Made by a program: the position numbers and the translations under genes
The notes under the pieces: model-generated
Databases searched by the model: none
What the model was told of the DNA's origin: nothing
Seen by the model: only the letters and a program-made list of their open reading frames with translations
Source of the DNA: RFTU01 sp049423145
GTDB lineage: Bacteria; Pseudomonadota; Gammaproteobacteria; Burkholderiales; Burkholderiaceae_C
Direction of reading: 5' to 3'
Assembly (NCBI GenBank): GCA_049423145.1
Contig: JBMSQF010000001.1
Location: 30,457 to 94,456 of the forward strand
Length of the DNA: 64,000 bases
In this document: positions 52,279 through 61,127 of the stretch, in pieces
Layout: every line of letters starts with the position of its first letter
Position numbering within the stretch: the first letter of the stretch is position 1

Positions 52279-53819
52279 CAGAACCGCTCCAATTGGGGAA
52301 AGGGCAGCAACCCCTTCTTCACATGCATCTTGCCGCCTTCGGCGCAGCGCGTGAGCGTGGGGATCACCTTGCCGGGGTTGAGCAGGCCCTCTGCATCAAA
52401 GGCGCGCTTGAGCGCGAACATCTGCTCGCGCTCTTCAGGTGCGAACTGGACGCACATGCTGCCGAGCTTCTCGACACCCACGCCATGTTCGCCGGTGACG
52501 GTGCCGCCCATGCGCACGCTGGTCTCCAGGATGTCCGCGCCAAACAGCTCACAGCGGTGCAACTGGTCGGGGTCGTTGGCGTCGAACAGGATCAGCGGGT
52601 GCAGGTTGCCGTCGCCGGCATGGAACACGTTCAGGCAGCGAAGGCCGTACTGGTTTTCCATTTCGGCAATGGCCACCAGGATGTCGGCCAGGCGCTTGCG
52701 GGGGATGGTGGAGTCCATGCACATGTAGTCGGGACTGATCCGCCCGCTGGCGGGGAAGGCATTCTTGCGGCCGCTCCAGAACTTCAGGCGCTGCGCCTCA
52801 TCCTTGCTCACCTCCAGCCGCGTGGCGCCACAGCCGGAGAGCACCTCCAGCATGCGATCGATTTCCTCGGCCACCTCCTCCGGCGTACCGTCGGCCTCGC
52901 ACAGCAGGATGGCCTCGGCATGGAGGTCGTAGCCTGCGTGCACAAAATCTTCGACCGCGGCGGTCATGGGCCTGTCCATCATCTCCAGACCCGCCGGGAT
53001 GATGCCTGCGGCGATCACCGCGGCCACCGCTTCGCCGGCGCGCCGCACATCGTCAAAGCTCGCCATGATGCAGCGCGCCAGTTGTGGCTTGGGCACGAGC
53101 TTGACCACCACTTCGGTGGTGACAGCCAACATGCCCTCGCTGCCCACGATCACGCTCAGCAGGTCCAGGCCCGCAGCATCCAGGGCGCGCGAGCCGAAGG
53201 TCACCGGCTCACCCTCGATGGTGTAGCCGCGCACCTGCAGCACGTTGTGCACCGTCAAGCCGTACTTCAGGCAATGCACGCCACCAGAGTTCTCGGCCAC
53301 GTTGCCACCAATCGTGCAGGCGATTTGGCTGGAGGGGTCGGGCGCGTAGTACAGACCGTAGGGTGCCGCTGCTTCGCTGATGGCCAGATTGCGCACGCCA
53401 CATTGCACGGTGGCCGTGCGTGAGACGGGGTCCACCTGGAGGATCTTGTTGAACTTGGCCAGCGACAGCGTCACGCCACGCTCATGGGGCATCGCTCCGC
53501 CGGAGAGCCCGGTGCCCGCACCGCGCGCCACCACCGGCACCTGCAGACGGTGGCAGGTGCGCAGTACTGCAGCCACCTGCGCTTCGGTCTCTGGCAGGGC
53601 CACGCACAGCGGGGTGGCGCGGTAAGCCGTCAGGCCATCGCATTCGTAGGGCACCACATCTTCCTGATGCCACAGCAGCGCGTGCTCAGGCAAGAGTGCG
53701 CGCAGGGCCTGCACGACTTCCGTCTGCCGCTGGGCGCGCGGCACATCGGACAGGCCGCCCGCGGCCGGCGGTAAAGACCCTGGCGCATCCAGCGCGCCGG
53801 GTGGTAAGGGGGCGTTCAT
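52278..53819 (-). CDS. glcD: Glycolate oxidase catalytic subunit GlcD
   Basis: A 513-residue FAD-linked 2-hydroxyacid dehydrogenase that oxidises glycolate (or D-lactate in relatives). FAD-binding VVARGAGTGLSGGAMPHERG and CTIGGNVAENSGGVHCLKYG are present, along with the C-terminal FHAGDGNLHPLI, GGTVTGEHGVGVEKLG and a final AFDAEGLLNPGKV. ATG at 53819 is preceded by GGAG. It is the first gene of glcDEF, 58 bases downstream of the FIST gene on the same strand. Confidence 0.94.
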   Translation of the reverse strand: MNAPLPPGALDAPGSLPPAAGGLSDVPRAQRQTEVVQALRALLPEHALLWHQEDVVPYECDGLTAYRATPLCVALPETEAQVAAVLRTCHRLQVPVVARGAGTGLSGGAMPHERGVTLSLAKFNKILQVDPVSRTATVQCGVRNLAISEAAAPYGLYYAPDPSSQIACTIGGNVAENSGGVHCLKYGLTVHNVLQVRGYTIEGEPVTFGSRALDAAGLDLLSVIVGSEGMLAVTTEVVVKLVPKPQLARCIMASFDDVRRAGEAVAAVIAAGIIPAGLEMMDRPMTAAVEDFVHAGYDLHAEAILLCEADGTPEEVAEEIDRMLEVLSGCGATRLEVSKDEAQRLKFWSGRKNAFPASGRISPDYMCMDSTIPRKRLADILVAIAEMENQYGLRCLNVFHAGDGNLHPLILFDANDPDQLHRCELFGADILETSVRMGGTVTGEHGVGVEKLGSMCVQFAPEEREQMFALKRAFDAEGLLNPGKVIPTLTRCAEGGKMHVKKGLLPFPQLERF

Positions 53820-53877
53820 TGAGCAGACTCCAGGGAGGGCGGGACGCGTGGCCCGTCGTCCCGTAAGCTGAACCTTA

Positions 53878-55086
53878 TCAGGGCTCTCTGACAAAAACCG
53901 TCAGCACGCCCGTATAGCCGTACAGGTGGTGGTGACCGATCTCGCCGGCCGCGAAGAAGCCCACCAGCGGCACGTTGCCCAAGGCATGCTGGATGATCTG
54001 CAGTTCGGCCGACGGGCCGCCGAAATGGGCACCGCCACGGCCCGAACAGCTCACATACAGAGCGCCGGCCACCCGCTGCACCGGGTCCAGCGGGCCACTG
54101 TCGGGCACGGTGGCCACCGCCGGCAGGGTTTCGGCCAGTTCTTCGCGGATTTCGCTGCAGATGCGCACCAGGTCGCGCCGCGCGGCTTCCACATCCCGTC
54201 GGCAGAAAGCCAGGTGCATGCCAACCGTCAGTTGTTCGGCCACCGCGAAGGCGCGGCGCGTCGGATCCAGGCCGACGAGGTGCCGAACCCGAACATCCGG
54301 ACCGAAGTTCCCGCCGCGGGCACCCACCGACGAGGGCACATCGGCCGCCAAGAGCCCCACGAGGGTTTGGCGCAGTGTCGGAATGGCGCGGCGCGGTTCG
54401 TCCAAATCGATCCCGAGGTCTTCTGCCAGGCAATCCAAGGCCGGCCGGCCGTCCAATTCCAGCACCAGATGCTGTTCACAGGCGGTGATTCGCCGCGCCC
54501 GGCTCACCGGTTGAGAACCCTGGGTGACGCGCGAGATCAGGTGCACATCGCGCCCGAATGCCACGCCGGAGAGACCTCCCTCAAAGGCACCGTCGGCGAG
54601 TTGCCAGGACGCACCGCGGGAGGCCGTCAGCCCACCAAACAGATAAGCCGAGCCGGTGCGGTCGCTCATCTCGGCAATCAACTCCGGCAGGTCCGGTGTC
54701 GCCGGATCGGCATGGACCAGCGCCGTCCAGGCTTCAATGCCGTTGAGGGGGCGCGCGCCAGAGAACACACGGAACCGCCCGTGGGGTACGGCGCCCAGCA
54801 TCATCACCAAGGCCGGCTCGTCGAAGTACTCCACGCCGCAGGCGGCTACGCCCACGCCCACGGTGCCCACCCAACTGACGCCGGGCCAGTTGGCCTGCAG
54901 CGCTTCCATCAGGGCCTGTGCATGCGGGCTGTAGTGGTCCGTGAGGTAGACGAAACCCAGGGTGGCCGCACTCGGCCCTGCTTCACCCCAGAGCGCGGAC
55001 TTCTGCGCCTGCAGTTGGGCCTCTGCCAGCGCCAAGGCCATGCGCCAATCCGGATGGGTGGCGTGCGCGTGCAGGAAGGGTTGCAT
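53878..55086 (-). CDS. FIST-domain sensory protein
   Basis: A 402-residue protein with FIST_N (about residues 30-210: FVYLTDHYSPHAQALMEAL, GVSWVGTVGVGVAACG) and FIST_C (residues 215-400, ending GFFAAGEIGHHHLYGYTGVL). FIST domains are thought to bind small ligands such as amino acids and pass signals to GGDEF, kinase or chemotaxis partners. No output domain is fused here and no signaling gene is adjacent. It lies between phaM and glcDEF on one strand. The start at 55086 gives a normal FIST_N beginning. Confidence 0.86.
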   Translation of the reverse strand: MQPFLHAHATHPDWRMALALAEAQLQAQKSALWGEAGPSAATLGFVYLTDHYSPHAQALMEALQANWPGVSWVGTVGVGVAACGVEYFDEPALVMMLGAVPHGRFRVFSGARPLNGIEAWTALVHADPATPDLPELIAEMSDRTGSAYLFGGLTASRGASWQLADGAFEGGLSGVAFGRDVHLISRVTQGSQPVSRARRITACEQHLVLELDGRPALDCLAEDLGIDLDEPRRAIPTLRQTLVGLLAADVPSSVGARGGNFGPDVRVRHLVGLDPTRRAFAVAEQLTVGMHLAFCRRDVEAARRDLVRICSEIREELAETLPAVATVPDSGPLDPVQRVAGALYVSCSGRGGAHFGGPSAELQIIQHALGNVPLVGFFAAGEIGHHHLYGYTGVLTVFVREP

Positions 55087-55139
55087 GGGCGGAGTGTGCG
55101 CCCGAATCGATGGGCTCGGGTTTTGCGGGGGGAACGGGC

Positions 55140-55832
55140 TCAACGGCTGCGCGGGCGTGAGGGCTTGGCCGCACGAGGGTCTGGAGCCTTGGGGGCAGCC
55201 TTTTCCGCTTTCGATCCGTCCCCGGCCAGAGCCTGCGCGGCGAGTTGCTGGAACTGCTCCGTCAGGGCGCCCCACCACTTCATCGGGTCCACGGGTGCGG
55301 CCGTGCCTGTGGCGGCATCCTGCTTCCCAGACGGGGCCTCACGTGGGCGGCTCGATGATCGCCTGGCCTTCCCCGCGGCCCGCTCGGAGTTCGGGCCCGC
55401 GGCCTTGGGTGCAGGCGCCTTGGCCGGTGCCTGTTGGGCGGGGCTGGCCGGCATCATGGCCCCCAACACCGCCTGAAGGTCAGGCAAAGGGACATCCATG
55501 CTGCGCAGCGTGGACAGGGTCATCCTTTGCACCTCCAGGGCCTGGATCGTGGCGCCCAGCAACTTGGCGTTCTGTTCCAGCCAGAACTGAACGGTTCGCA
55601 GCTCCTCGATCCGCTTGTCCAGTTCATCAGGGTCCAGTGTCGGCGCCACCCACTGCTGGAAACGGTTCATCCCTTTGAGGCCGGCGATGCCGCTGTTCAA
55701 GCCGCCGGTCATGGCCGCTCCCCAGGGGTTCATCTGTTGCAGACCCTCCAGGCCCTTGCCCGCCTGATCGGTGAGGGACTTGAGGAAATCAAAGCCCGGC
55801 GCAAAAGGGGACGTGGAGCGATCAGTCGACAT
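55140..55832 (-). CDS. phaM: PHB granule regulatory protein PhaM
   Basis: A 230-residue protein matching PhaM, which activates PHB synthase and tethers granules to DNA. The core FAPGFDFLKSLTDQAG and WVAPTLDPDELDKRIEELRT then VQFWLEQNAKLLGATIQALE are characteristic. The C-terminal third is Ala/Pro/Lys/Arg-rich with a basic end (RAAKPSRPRSR), as in the DNA-binding tail. It implies that the organism makes polyhydroxybutyrate. It is 53 bases upstream of the FIST gene, same strand, and divergent from the DUF3108 gene. Confidence 0.9.
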   Translation of the reverse strand: MSTDRSTSPFAPGFDFLKSLTDQAGKGLEGLQQMNPWGAAMTGGLNSGIAGLKGMNRFQQWVAPTLDPDELDKRIEELRTVQFWLEQNAKLLGATIQALEVQRMTLSTLRSMDVPLPDLQAVLGAMMPASPAQQAPAKAPAPKAAGPNSERAAGKARRSSSRPREAPSGKQDAATGTAAPVDPMKWWGALTEQFQQLAAQALAGDGSKAEKAAPKAPDPRAAKPSRPRSR

Positions 55833-55918
55833 GGGGCACCTCGGTTCCATCCATAAGGGGGAATGACGGACGCGTCCGTCGGGCGAAGAATGGCCGGAGG
55901 GTACCCGAAAGGACTTTG

Positions 55919-57034
55919 ATGCAGAAGCGGCGGCGCAGTGCTGGCGGGGCGGCGGTGTGCGCGCTGCTGCTGCACCTTGTGGCACTGTGGGGCCTGGGGA
56001 CGATGCCCGATCGGTGGGTCATGGGCCAGCCGAGCGCACGCGCGAATGCGCCAGCGCCCTGGGTGGTGCAGGGGATGCTTCGGTGGGAAGGGGATCACCC
56101 CGCCGAACCGCTGGCGCATCTGCCGCACGCTCTCACCGAGGTGCCGGCGGGTGTCCGGAGCGCTGCGCCACCGCCTGCCGCAGACGCTGCACGACACGCG
56201 CCAGCCCCCGCACCGCCTCCGCCCCCGTCCCCAGCGACGGCCCAAAGCCACCACGCCTCAGCCGCTCCTGACGATCCGCAGGGCCATGAGCGTCCCCGCT
56301 GGCCCACCCGTGCACCGCAGGACTTTGATCAGTCCCTGTTGGTGCGCCGAGGTGCACAGTCGGGCCAGGGTCGGTGGACATGGGTCCTTGAGAAGGGCCG
56401 CTTCCGCAGCACGTTGCGTGCCGAGGTGGAGGCCGGCCCGGCGGGCGCCCGCAGTGCCCGGCTCGAATGGTCGACCCAAGGCGGCTTGGATGCCTACGGC
56501 ATCGCCCCTGACCGCTTCCTCACGCGGCCCAGCCGCGGCGGCGCTCGTGCGGTCAACTTTCAGCGCGACAGTGGACGGGTGTCCTACTCCGGACCCACTG
56601 GCCATGCCGGCCTTGTGCCGGGCGCGCAGGACCGCTTGAGCTGGCTCGCCCAATTGCTGGCCATCGTGCAGGCCCGCCTGGAGAATGCCAGCGGCACTCC
56701 GCCCGAAGGCAGCCTGCCGCCGCGCCTGCCCGTTTGGGTGGCGGGCCCGCAGGGCGACAGTGGCGACTGGTGGTTCGATGTGGCCTTTCACCGAGCCACC
56801 GGGTGCTGGCACTTTCGCCGCCAGGCCGAACGCCGCTACGACGTGCAGGTGGACCTCTGGGTGGCCGCGACCCATGCCCCATCGGGTCACGGATCGGGTG
56901 AGGGATCGGGTGCCGCCACCGGCGTGCCCACGGCCCGCTTGGCACGTCTGTCCATGGGTGCCGAGGGCAGCCGTCAGGCCCCATGGGAATTGTTCGATCC
57001 CACGCTGGCCGCGGCTTGTGGGCCGTCGCCTTGA
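55919..57034 (+). CDS. DUF3108-domain envelope protein
   Basis: A 371-residue protein with a short basic N-terminus and one hydrophobic segment (AAVCALLLHLVALWGLG) as anchor or signal, a long Pro/Ala-rich spacer (about 70-130), and a C-terminal beta-rich domain (RWTWVLEKGRFRSTLRAEVE, AVNFQRDSGRVSYSG, WFDVAFHRATGCWHFRRQ) that matches the DUF3108 pattern. The spacer suggests a TonB-like reach across the periplasm, with the domain on the far side. No function is known. Confidence 0.75.
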   Translation: MQKRRRSAGGAAVCALLLHLVALWGLGTMPDRWVMGQPSARANAPAPWVVQGMLRWEGDHPAEPLAHLPHALTEVPAGVRSAAPPPAADAARHAPAPAPPPPPSPATAQSHHASAAPDDPQGHERPRWPTRAPQDFDQSLLVRRGAQSGQGRWTWVLEKGRFRSTLRAEVEAGPAGARSARLEWSTQGGLDAYGIAPDRFLTRPSRGGARAVNFQRDSGRVSYSGPTGHAGLVPGAQDRLSWLAQLLAIVQARLENASGTPPEGSLPPRLPVWVAGPQGDSGDWWFDVAFHRATGCWHFRRQAERRYDVQVDLWVAATHAPSGHGSGEGSGAATGVPTARLARLSMGAEGSRQAPWELFDPTLAAACGPSP

Positions 57035-57058
57035 AAGGGCGGCGCCTAAAATCGAAGC

Positions 57059-58111
57059 ATGAGACCCATGGCCTACACCCGTGCGCAAGCCCTCCCCGAG
57101 TTGCTGCGGCAGCGCATCCTGGTCATCGATGGGGCCATGGGCACCATGATCCAGCGCTGGAAGCTCACCGAGGCCGACTACCGCGGCGCGCGCTTTGCCG
57201 ACCATCCGCGCGACCTCAAGGGCAACAACGAGTTGCTGCAGTTCACCCGGCCTGATGTCATCGAGTCCATCCACCGCGACTACCTGGCCGCAGGCGCCGA
57301 CCTCATCGAGACCAACACCTTCGGCGCCACGTCGGTGGCCCAGGAAGACTACGGGCTGGCCCATTTGGCGCGGGAGATGAATGTGGAGGCCGCCCGCATC
57401 GCGGCCCAGGCAGCCCGCAGCTACTCCACGCCCGACAAGCCCCGCTTCGTGGCCGGCGCGCTCGGCCCCACCCCCCGCACCGCCAGTATCTCGCCCGACG
57501 TGAACGACCCTGGCGCGCGCAATGTGAACTTTGATGAGTTGCACGCGGCCTATCGCGAACAGGCCCAGGGCTTGTTGGAGGGCGGCGCCGATCTCTTTCT
57601 GGTGGAGACGATCTTCGACACGCTCAATGCGAAGGCTGCCATCTTCGCCCTGGACGAGCTCATGGAGGAGACCGGCGAGCGGCTTCCCGTCATCCTCTCG
57701 GGCACCGTGACCGACGCTTCGGGGCGGATTCTTTCGGGACAGACCGTCGGCGCGTTCTGGCACTCGGTGCGCCACGCGCGCCCGCTGGCGGTGGGCCTGA
57801 ACTGTGCGCTCGGTGCCGCATTGATGCGGCCCTACATCGAGGAACTGGCCAAGCTGGCCGACGACACCTACATCAGCTGCTACCCCAATGCAGGGCTGCC
57901 CAACCCCATGAGTGAAACCGGCTTTGATGAAACCCCGGAGGTCACCGCGGGCCTGCTGGAGGACTTCGCGCGCAGCGGCTTCCTCAACCTCGCCGGCGGG
58001 TGTTGCGGCACCACACCCGAGCACATCGCTGCGATTTCGCGCGCCATGTCGGCCTATAAGCCGCGCTGCTGCAGCACCTCAGGCCTGTTTGGCCTACCCC
58101 GCGCGGCCTGA
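57059..58111 (+). CDS. metH: Methionine synthase, homocysteine-methyltransferase part (split MetH)
   Basis: A 350-residue stand-alone homocysteine S-methyltransferase domain. It binds zinc and homocysteine through Cys in GLNCALGAALM and the GGCCGTTPEHI pair. It opens with ILVIDGAMGTMIQRW, and ADLIETNTFGATSVAQEDYG is typical of cobalamin-dependent MetH. Single-chain MetH enzymes have this domain fused to the rest. Here a stop at 58109-58111 and a 271-base gap separate it from the remaining domains, an arrangement known in some beta-proteobacteria. TAAAAT at 57047-57052 lies only 6 bases before the ATG. The ATG at 57068 is an alternative start. Confidence 0.92.
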   Translation: MRPMAYTRAQALPELLRQRILVIDGAMGTMIQRWKLTEADYRGARFADHPRDLKGNNELLQFTRPDVIESIHRDYLAAGADLIETNTFGATSVAQEDYGLAHLAREMNVEAARIAAQAARSYSTPDKPRFVAGALGPTPRTASISPDVNDPGARNVNFDELHAAYREQAQGLLEGGADLFLVETIFDTLNAKAAIFALDELMEETGERLPVILSGTVTDASGRILSGQTVGAFWHSVRHARPLAVGLNCALGAALMRPYIEELAKLADDTYISCYPNAGLPNPMSETGFDETPEVTAGLLEDFARSGFLNLAGGCCGTTPEHIAAISRAMSAYKPRCCSTSGLFGLPRAA

Positions 58112-58149
58112 GCCCACGCCGCCGCCGGGTCGCGCGGCCGAGCCGTGCC

Positions 58150-58155
58150 TAAAAT
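58150..58155 (+). promoter_or_regulatory. Putative -10 element of the riboswitch-controlled metH part
   Basis: TAAAAT lies 9 bases before the first conserved base of the SAH riboswitch, so transcription would begin just upstream of the aptamer. No good -35 element is visible. Confidence 0.5.
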
Positions 58156-58164
58156 AGCCACTTT

Positions 58165-58300
58165 CCGAGGAGCGTTGCGACGATCGGTCGCCCCCCTGTC
58201 TGGCTTCAGACGGGGCGTGGGTGCCGCCGCCAGGCTCGGAAACGCGGCCGGTGGCGCCTTGTTGGCGCCGCGAAGTCGCGATGGTCCAACCGCGCTCACC
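58165..58300 (+). ncRNA. S-adenosylhomocysteine (SAH) riboswitch
   Basis: The region begins CCGAGGAGCGTTGCGAC, the conserved 5' core of SAH riboswitches, and closes P1 with CTCGG (58235-58239). The pseudoknot partner of GAGCG (58170-58174) is CGCTC at 58293-58297, within CAACCGCGCTCA, which matches the usual CAACGGCGCUCA 3' element. The two variable arms are long (one with GGCGCC/GGCGCC). SAH riboswitches turn on methyl-cycle genes when SAH is high. The downstream ATG is at 58383, and it serves the methionine synthase core. Confidence 0.88.
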
Positions 58301-58382
58301 CCTGCTGGTCCAGCAGCCGTGGTGAACCGAGAACCGGGCCCCGATTGCTGGTTGATCGACTGCGCAATCGGCCCATCGTCCC

Positions 58383-61127
58383 ATGTCTGCCTCTTCTGCC
58401 GTGACCGCCCCGCCGCCCATGCGGCTGTCGGGCCTCGAACCGGTTTCCATCGACCGGGGATCGCTCTTCGTCAACATCGGCGAGCGAACCAACGTCACCG
58501 GCTCCAAGGCCTTCGCCCGCCTCATCCTCAATGGACAGTTTGAAGAGGCATTGGGCGTGGCGCGCCAACAGGTGGAAAACGGGGCCCAGGTCATCGACAT
58601 CAACATGGACGAGGCCATGCTGGACAGCCAGGCCGCCATGGTGCGCTTCCTCAATCTGGTGGCCGGTGAGCCCGAGATCAGCCGTGTGCCCATCATGATC
58701 GACTCCTCCAAGTGGAGCGTGATCGAGGCGGGCCTCAAGTGCATCCAAGGCAAGGGCATCGTCAACTCCATTTCGCTCAAGGAGGGCGAGGCGGAGTTCA
58801 AGCGCCAGGCGCGGCTGGTCAAGCGCTACGGCGCGGCCACCGTGGTGATGGCCTTCGACGAACAGGGCCAGGCCGACACCTTTGCGCGCAAGATCGAGAT
58901 CTGTGAGCGCGCCTACCGCGTGTTGGTCGACGAGGTTGATTTCCCGCCGGAGGACATCATCTTCGACCCCAACATCTTCGCGATTGCCACCGGAATCGAA
59001 GAGCACGACAACTACGCGGTCGACTTCATCGAGGCCGCGCGCTGGATCAAGCAGAACCTGCCCGGCGCCAAGGTCAGCGGCGGCGTGTCGAATGTGAGCT
59101 TTTCGTTCCGCGGCAACGACCCGGTCCGTGAGGCCATCCACACCGTGTTTCTCTACCACGCCATCCGCGCGGGGCTGGACATGGGCATCGTCAATGCCGG
59201 CATGATCGGTGTGTACGACGAACTCGAGCCCACGCTGCGTGAACGCGTGGAGGATGTGGTGCTCAATCGCCGCCCCGACGCCGGTGAGCGCCTCGTGGAG
59301 ATCGCCGAGAGCGCCAAGGGCGCGGCCAAGGACGATTCCGCCCGCTTGGCTTGGCGTGCTGGCAGCGTCAACGAGCGGCTGGCGCACGGCCTCATCCACG
59401 GCATCACCGACTTCATCGTGGAGGACACCGAAGAGGCCTGGCAGGCGGTGAGCGCCCGTGGAGGCCGGCCCTTGCACGTGATCGAAGGCCCGTTGATGGA
59501 CGGCATGAACATCGTGGGCGATCTCTTCGGGCAGGGCAAGATGTTCCTGCCCCAAGTGGTCAAGAGCGCGCGCGTGATGAAGCAGGCCGTGGCCCACCTC
59601 GTGCCCTACATCGAAGAGGAAAAGCGCCGGCTCGAGGCGGCCGGCGGCGATGTGAAGGCCAAGGGCAAGATCGTCATCGCCACGGTCAAGGGCGATGTGC
59701 ACGACATCGGCAAGAACATCGTCACCGTGGTGCTTCAGTGCAACAACTTCGAAGTCGTCAACATGGGGGTGATGGTGCCCTGCCAGGCCATCCTGGACAA
59801 GGCCAAGGCAGAGCACGCCGACATCATCGGTCTGTCGGGCCTCATCACACCCAGCCTGGAGGAAATGCAACACGTGGCTGCGGAAATGCAGCGCGATGCC
59901 TATTTCCGCGAGCGCAAGATGCCGCTGCTGATCGGTGGGGCCACGACCAGCCGCGTGCACACTGCGGTGAAAATCTCGCCGCACTACGATGGCCCGGTGG
60001 TGTATGTGCCCGATGCCTCGCGCAGCGTGGGTGTTTGCGCCGACCTGCTCAGCGACGAGCGCGCCGCGCGGTTCATCGCCGACTTGCGGGCCGACTACGA
60101 CAAGGTGCGCGCCTTGCATGCCAACCGCAAAGCCACACCCTTGGTGAGTCTGGCTGAGGCCCGCGCCAATCCCGCACCGATCGACTGGGCCTCCTACACA
60201 CCGCCCCGACCCCGGGTGATCGGCCGGCGCGTGCTGCGCAACCATGACCTGGCTGAAATCGCGGCCTGCATCGACTGGACCCCGTTTTTCCAGACCTGGG
60301 ACTTGGCCGGGCGCTACCCCGACATCCTGCACGATGAGGTGGTGGGTGATTCGGCCCGCAAGGTGTTCGATGATGCGCAGCGCATGCTCAAGCGGATCAT
60401 CGAGGGCCGCTGGTTGCAGTGCCACGGCGTGATGGCGCTGCTGCCGGCCCATTCGGTGGGCGACGACATCGAAATTTATGCGGACGAATCCCCCAGCGCC
60501 CGTGCCCAACCCGTCATGGTGTGGCGCGGCCTGCGACTGCAAAGCGAGCGCCCGGTGGTGGACGGCGTCAAGCGTCCCAACCGGTGCCTGTCTGACTTTG
60601 TGGCACCCGCCTCCACAGGCAAGGCCGACTACATCGGGCTGTTCGCCGTGAGCTGCCAGGGCGTTGAAAAGAAGGAGGCACAGCTGCTGGCCCAGCACGA
60701 CGACTACGGCGCCATCATGCTCAAGGCCCTGGCCGACCGACTGGCCGAGGCTTTTGCCGAGCGTTTGCACCAGCGCGTGCGCACCGAGTTTTGGGGCTAC
60801 GCAGCCGATGAGCGGCTCAGCAATGAGCAGTTGATCGCCGAGCAGTACCGTGGCATCCGCCCCGCCCCGGGTTACCCCGCCTGTCCCGATCACCGCGCCA
60901 AACTCGATCTGTTCCGCGTGCTGTCCGCTGCCGAGATCGGCATGGGCCTGACGGAAAGCCTGGCCATGACGCCGGCCTCCAGTGTCAGCGGTTTCTACAT
61001 CGCCCACCCCCAGGCCCGATATTTCAATGTGGGCAAGATCGGCCAGGACCAGCTGCAAGACTGGGCGTCCCGGCAGGGCTTGGCGATGGACGAGGCCCGC
61101 CGAGCCCTGGCCCCCCAGCTCGATTAG
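58383..61127 (+). CDS. metH: Methionine synthase, folate/cobalamin/activation part (split MetH)
   Basis: A 914-residue protein with the rest of MetH in order: the methyl-THF-binding pterin domain (SLFVNIGERTNVTGS...DINMDEAMLD), the four-helix cap, the B12 domain with ligand motif KGDVHDIGKNIV (Asp-x-His-x-x-Gly) and the C-terminal SAM-binding reactivation domain (GYPACPDHRAKLDLF). It works with the homocysteine domain encoded upstream. It is controlled by the SAH riboswitch. Its stop overlaps the stop of comM by four bases on the opposite strand. Confidence 0.94.
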   Translation: MSASSAVTAPPPMRLSGLEPVSIDRGSLFVNIGERTNVTGSKAFARLILNGQFEEALGVARQQVENGAQVIDINMDEAMLDSQAAMVRFLNLVAGEPEISRVPIMIDSSKWSVIEAGLKCIQGKGIVNSISLKEGEAEFKRQARLVKRYGAATVVMAFDEQGQADTFARKIEICERAYRVLVDEVDFPPEDIIFDPNIFAIATGIEEHDNYAVDFIEAARWIKQNLPGAKVSGGVSNVSFSFRGNDPVREAIHTVFLYHAIRAGLDMGIVNAGMIGVYDELEPTLRERVEDVVLNRRPDAGERLVEIAESAKGAAKDDSARLAWRAGSVNERLAHGLIHGITDFIVEDTEEAWQAVSARGGRPLHVIEGPLMDGMNIVGDLFGQGKMFLPQVVKSARVMKQAVAHLVPYIEEEKRRLEAAGGDVKAKGKIVIATVKGDVHDIGKNIVTVVLQCNNFEVVNMGVMVPCQAILDKAKAEHADIIGLSGLITPSLEEMQHVAAEMQRDAYFRERKMPLLIGGATTSRVHTAVKISPHYDGPVVYVPDASRSVGVCADLLSDERAARFIADLRADYDKVRALHANRKATPLVSLAEARANPAPIDWASYTPPRPRVIGRRVLRNHDLAEIAACIDWTPFFQTWDLAGRYPDILHDEVVGDSARKVFDDAQRMLKRIIEGRWLQCHGVMALLPAHSVGDDIEIYADESPSARAQPVMVWRGLRLQSERPVVDGVKRPNRCLSDFVAPASTGKADYIGLFAVSCQGVEKKEAQLLAQHDDYGAIMLKALADRLAEAFAERLHQRVRTEFWGYAADERLSNEQLIAEQYRGIRPAPGYPACPDHRAKLDLFRVLSAAEIGMGLTESLAMTPASSVSGFYIAHPQARYFNVGKIGQDQLQDWASRQGLAMDEARRALAPQLD

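Noticed and set aside
57031..57052. TTGAAA and TAAAAT as a promoter pair before the first metH gene
   Set aside because: The two elements are only 10 bases apart. TAAAAT alone may be a -10 element but the pair does not fit sigma-70 spacing.
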